Below, piece by piece: positions 62,577-64,000 of a stretch of DNA of 64,000 nucleotides. Within the stretch, counting starts at the first letter, position 1, and every line of letters starts with the position of its first letter. Both the position numbers and the translations under genes were made by a program. Below the pieces are notes generated by a model. That model searched no databases and was not told the origin of the DNA. It saw nothing but the letters and a program-made list of their open reading frames with translations. Source of the stretch: Pelomonas aquatica (lineage in GTDB: Bacteria; Pseudomonadota; Gammaproteobacteria; Burkholderiales; Burkholderiaceae_C); NCBI RefSeq assembly GCF_026712205.1, contig NZ_JAPPUW010000008.1, forward strand, positions 62,001 through 126,000, in the 5' to 3' direction.

Positions 62577-64000
62577 ATGAAGCACCCGCTCGCCGTCTTG
62601 GCAATTTCGCTTTGCACAGCCACGCCATTGTTCGCAGCGGTGGAGGTCGATTCGATCTTTGGCGATCACATGGTCGTTCAACGCGACAAGCCCGTGGCCG
62701 TCTTTGGCAGCGCGGCCGCCGGCGAGCTTGTGAAGGTCGCTTTCGGAGCCGATGTCGCCGAGACCCATGCTGGCGTCGACGGCCGCTGGATCGTTCGCCT
62801 CCCTGCGCGCAAGGCCGAGGCCAAGCCTAGCCAGATCCGAATCGTGGGAGTGAGCAATGAGGTTCTGCTGCAGGACGTGCTGGTCGGTGATGTCTGGATC
62901 ACCGCCGGTCAGTCGAACATGGAATTCAAGCTCGGGCAAGACGCAGAAGGCGGCGCGGAACTCCAGTCCGCAGCCGACCCCGCGCTGCGTGTGGCCACGT
63001 TCGAGCCACTCAACAAGAACGTCGGCGCCCTGGCGTTCGGACCCGATGACGCGCAGCGCCTGAATCCGGACAGCTATTACCGGGGAAGCTGGGCGGCCGC
63101 AGCGGGCCCCGATGCCGCGCGCGCCTCAGCCGTCGGGTATTGGTTCGCGAAGAAGATCCGGGCCGAAGTCGGCATTCCCGTCGGCGTCGTTGGCTACGCC
63201 ATCGGCGGCGCGCCGCTCGAAACCTTCGCCTCCAGGGAAGCGCTCACGGCCAGCGGCTTCGGCAACAAGCTCTCCGGCGATTGGATGAAGAACCAGGAAC
63301 TCCCAACGTGGGTGCGCGCGCGCGCGGCGCAGAACCTCGCCAAGCTGCTGGACTCGCCGGGAGACGAACTTGGCAAAAACCACGGCTACAAGCCGGCGTT
63401 CGCTTGGGAGTCCGGCATGGCCCGCATCGCCGAGTTTCCCGTGCGCGGCTTCCTCTGGTATCAGGGCGAGTCGAACGCCGTCGAGCCGGCCCGCATCGCC
63501 GAGTATGCGCGGCTACAGGCGCTGATGGCTGCCGACTGGCGTGCGAAATGGAAAGACCCGAAGCTGCCTTTCTACTTTGTGCAGCTCTCCGCGTGCGAAG
63601 CCGCCGAGCGCAAGCACTGGGGCGAGTTCCGCGACATGCAGCGACGATCCGTCGCGGCGATTCCCGCGCCCTCCGGCATGGCCGTCTCCTACGACCACGG
63701 CCCGCCGGTCGACGCGAAGAGCGATGTCCATCCGAACCATAAGCGCCCGGTCGGCGAACGCCTCGCGCTCCTCGCCCTGCGCGACGTTTACGGAAAACCC
63801 GGAATGATCTCGTCCGGCCCCGCCCCGGCAGAAATGACCGTGCGCGGCGGCGAACTCGTCATCGGCTTCGACCACGCCGCCGGCATGAAATCCTCGTCGG
63901 GCGGCCAGCTCGCGGGCTTCGAAATCTCCAACGATGGAGCCGCCTGGACGCCCGCCGACGCCCGCGTGGAGGGCCATACCGTGATCGTCTCCGCCCCCGG
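62577..64000 (+). CDS. Sialate O-acetylesterase, 3' end cut by window
   Basis: SGNH-fold esterase removing O-acetyl groups from sialic acids. A signal peptide (about 1-20, ending PLFA) is followed by an N-terminal beta-domain with DSIFGDHMVVQRDKPV, the family opening. Block I is TAGQSNMEF with nucleophile S113. Further motifs are GVVGYAIGGAPLETFASREAL and GFLWYQGESNAVEPARIAEY, and DVHPNHKRPVGERLALLAL carries the Asp-His pair. The frame is open to the right edge (474 codons). The product is probably periplasmic, acting on ligands imported by the adjacent receptors. The ATG at 62577 is confirmed by the relic copy at 58896. Confidence 0.93.
   Translation, partial: MKHPLAVLAISLCTATPLFAAVEVDSIFGDHMVVQRDKPVAVFGSAAAGELVKVAFGADVAETHAGVDGRWIVRLPARKAEAKPSQIRIVGVSNEVLLQDVLVGDVWITAGQSNMEFKLGQDAEGGAELQSAADPALRVATFEPLNKNVGALAFGPDDAQRLNPDSYYRGSWAAAAGPDAARASAVGYWFAKKIRAEVGIPVGVVGYAIGGAPLETFASREALTASGFGNKLSGDWMKNQELPTWVRARAAQNLAKLLDSPGDELGKNHGYKPAFAWESGMARIAEFPVRGFLWYQGESNAVEPARIAEYARLQALMAADWRAKWKDPKLPFYFVQLSACEAAERKHWGEFRDMQRRSVAAIPAPSGMAVSYDHGPPVDAKSDVHPNHKRPVGERLALLALRDVYGKPGMISSGPAPAEMTVRGGELVIGFDHAAGMKSSSGGQLAGFEISNDGAAWTPADARVEGHTVIVSAP

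Larger units (their letters stand above)
58949..62630 (+). repeat. Tandem duplication, copy B
   Basis: Second copy of the leader-receptor-esterase-start unit. Receptor starts lie 3393 bp apart. Relative to copy A it has about 33 bp less in the leader and about 288 bp more between receptor and esterase, where an inverted repeat lies. Confidence 0.8.

Overview
The window looks like chromosomal DNA of a high-GC betaproteobacterium of the order Burkholderiales, probably the Roseateles/Pelomonas/Mitsuaria/Rubrivivax neighbourhood. The grounds are the RpoD with a long Ala/Lys-rich N-terminus, the rpsF-priB-rpsR-rplI-dnaB order, hemH-hslR-grpE-dnaK-dnaJ, and the strong G/C third-position bias. The genus is inference from gene content only.

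Layout. 1-8.8 kb: end of an HD-GYP gene, divergent ppsA, a sodium/solute symporter carrying an EF-hand-like loop, the ribosomal operon rpsF-priB-rpsR-rplI, then dnaB. 8.8-14.8 kb: mgtA, a 65-aa unknown, and an OmpR-type regulator/soluble hybrid kinase pair. 14.8-24.7 kb: a low-oxygen/denitrification island. It holds an Fnr-type regulator without the FNR cysteine cluster, an orphan OTCase-N-domain-like protein, a CoA-ligase/GNAT fusion, a Trp-rich small protein, UspA, zinc alcohol dehydrogenase, a DksA/TraR finger protein, a heme-tethered copper nitrite reductase, a NirV-type protein and a SCO protein. Five FNR-like boxes (TTGAY-N4-NNCAA) lie there, four of them 28.5-29.5 bp upstream of a TANNNT -10. 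24.7-27.6 kb: a radical SAM gene whose start codon abuts a LexA box, and a REC-TPR protein.

27.8-44.4 kb (minus strand): cyclase/FHA-hemH-hslR-grpE-dnaK-dnaJ with two sigma-32-type promoters, then rpoD, dnaG, a membrane PAS-GGDEF-EAL protein, an H-NS-like protein, yggX and argA. 44.5-53.2 kb: a VOC protein, hrpA, and two adjacent kinase/HDOD genes. One encodes a pseudokinase-HDOD protein and the other an intact kinase-HDOD-GAF protein; they probably work as a pair.

53.3-64 kb: an accessory locus best read as sialic-acid utilisation. It has a FadR-family regulator, two broken NanM-like kelch fragments, two tandem 986-aa TonB-dependent receptors, and a sialate O-acetylesterase cut by the window edge. 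The receptor unit was duplicated: an 18-codon relic of the esterase 5' end lies between the copies, and the leader, promoter-like elements and upstream debris are repeated too. Base composition is visibly less GC-biased here than in the core genes, consistent with transfer.

Limits: everything was read by eye. Family calls rest on recognisable motifs, and no homology search or structure prediction was run.
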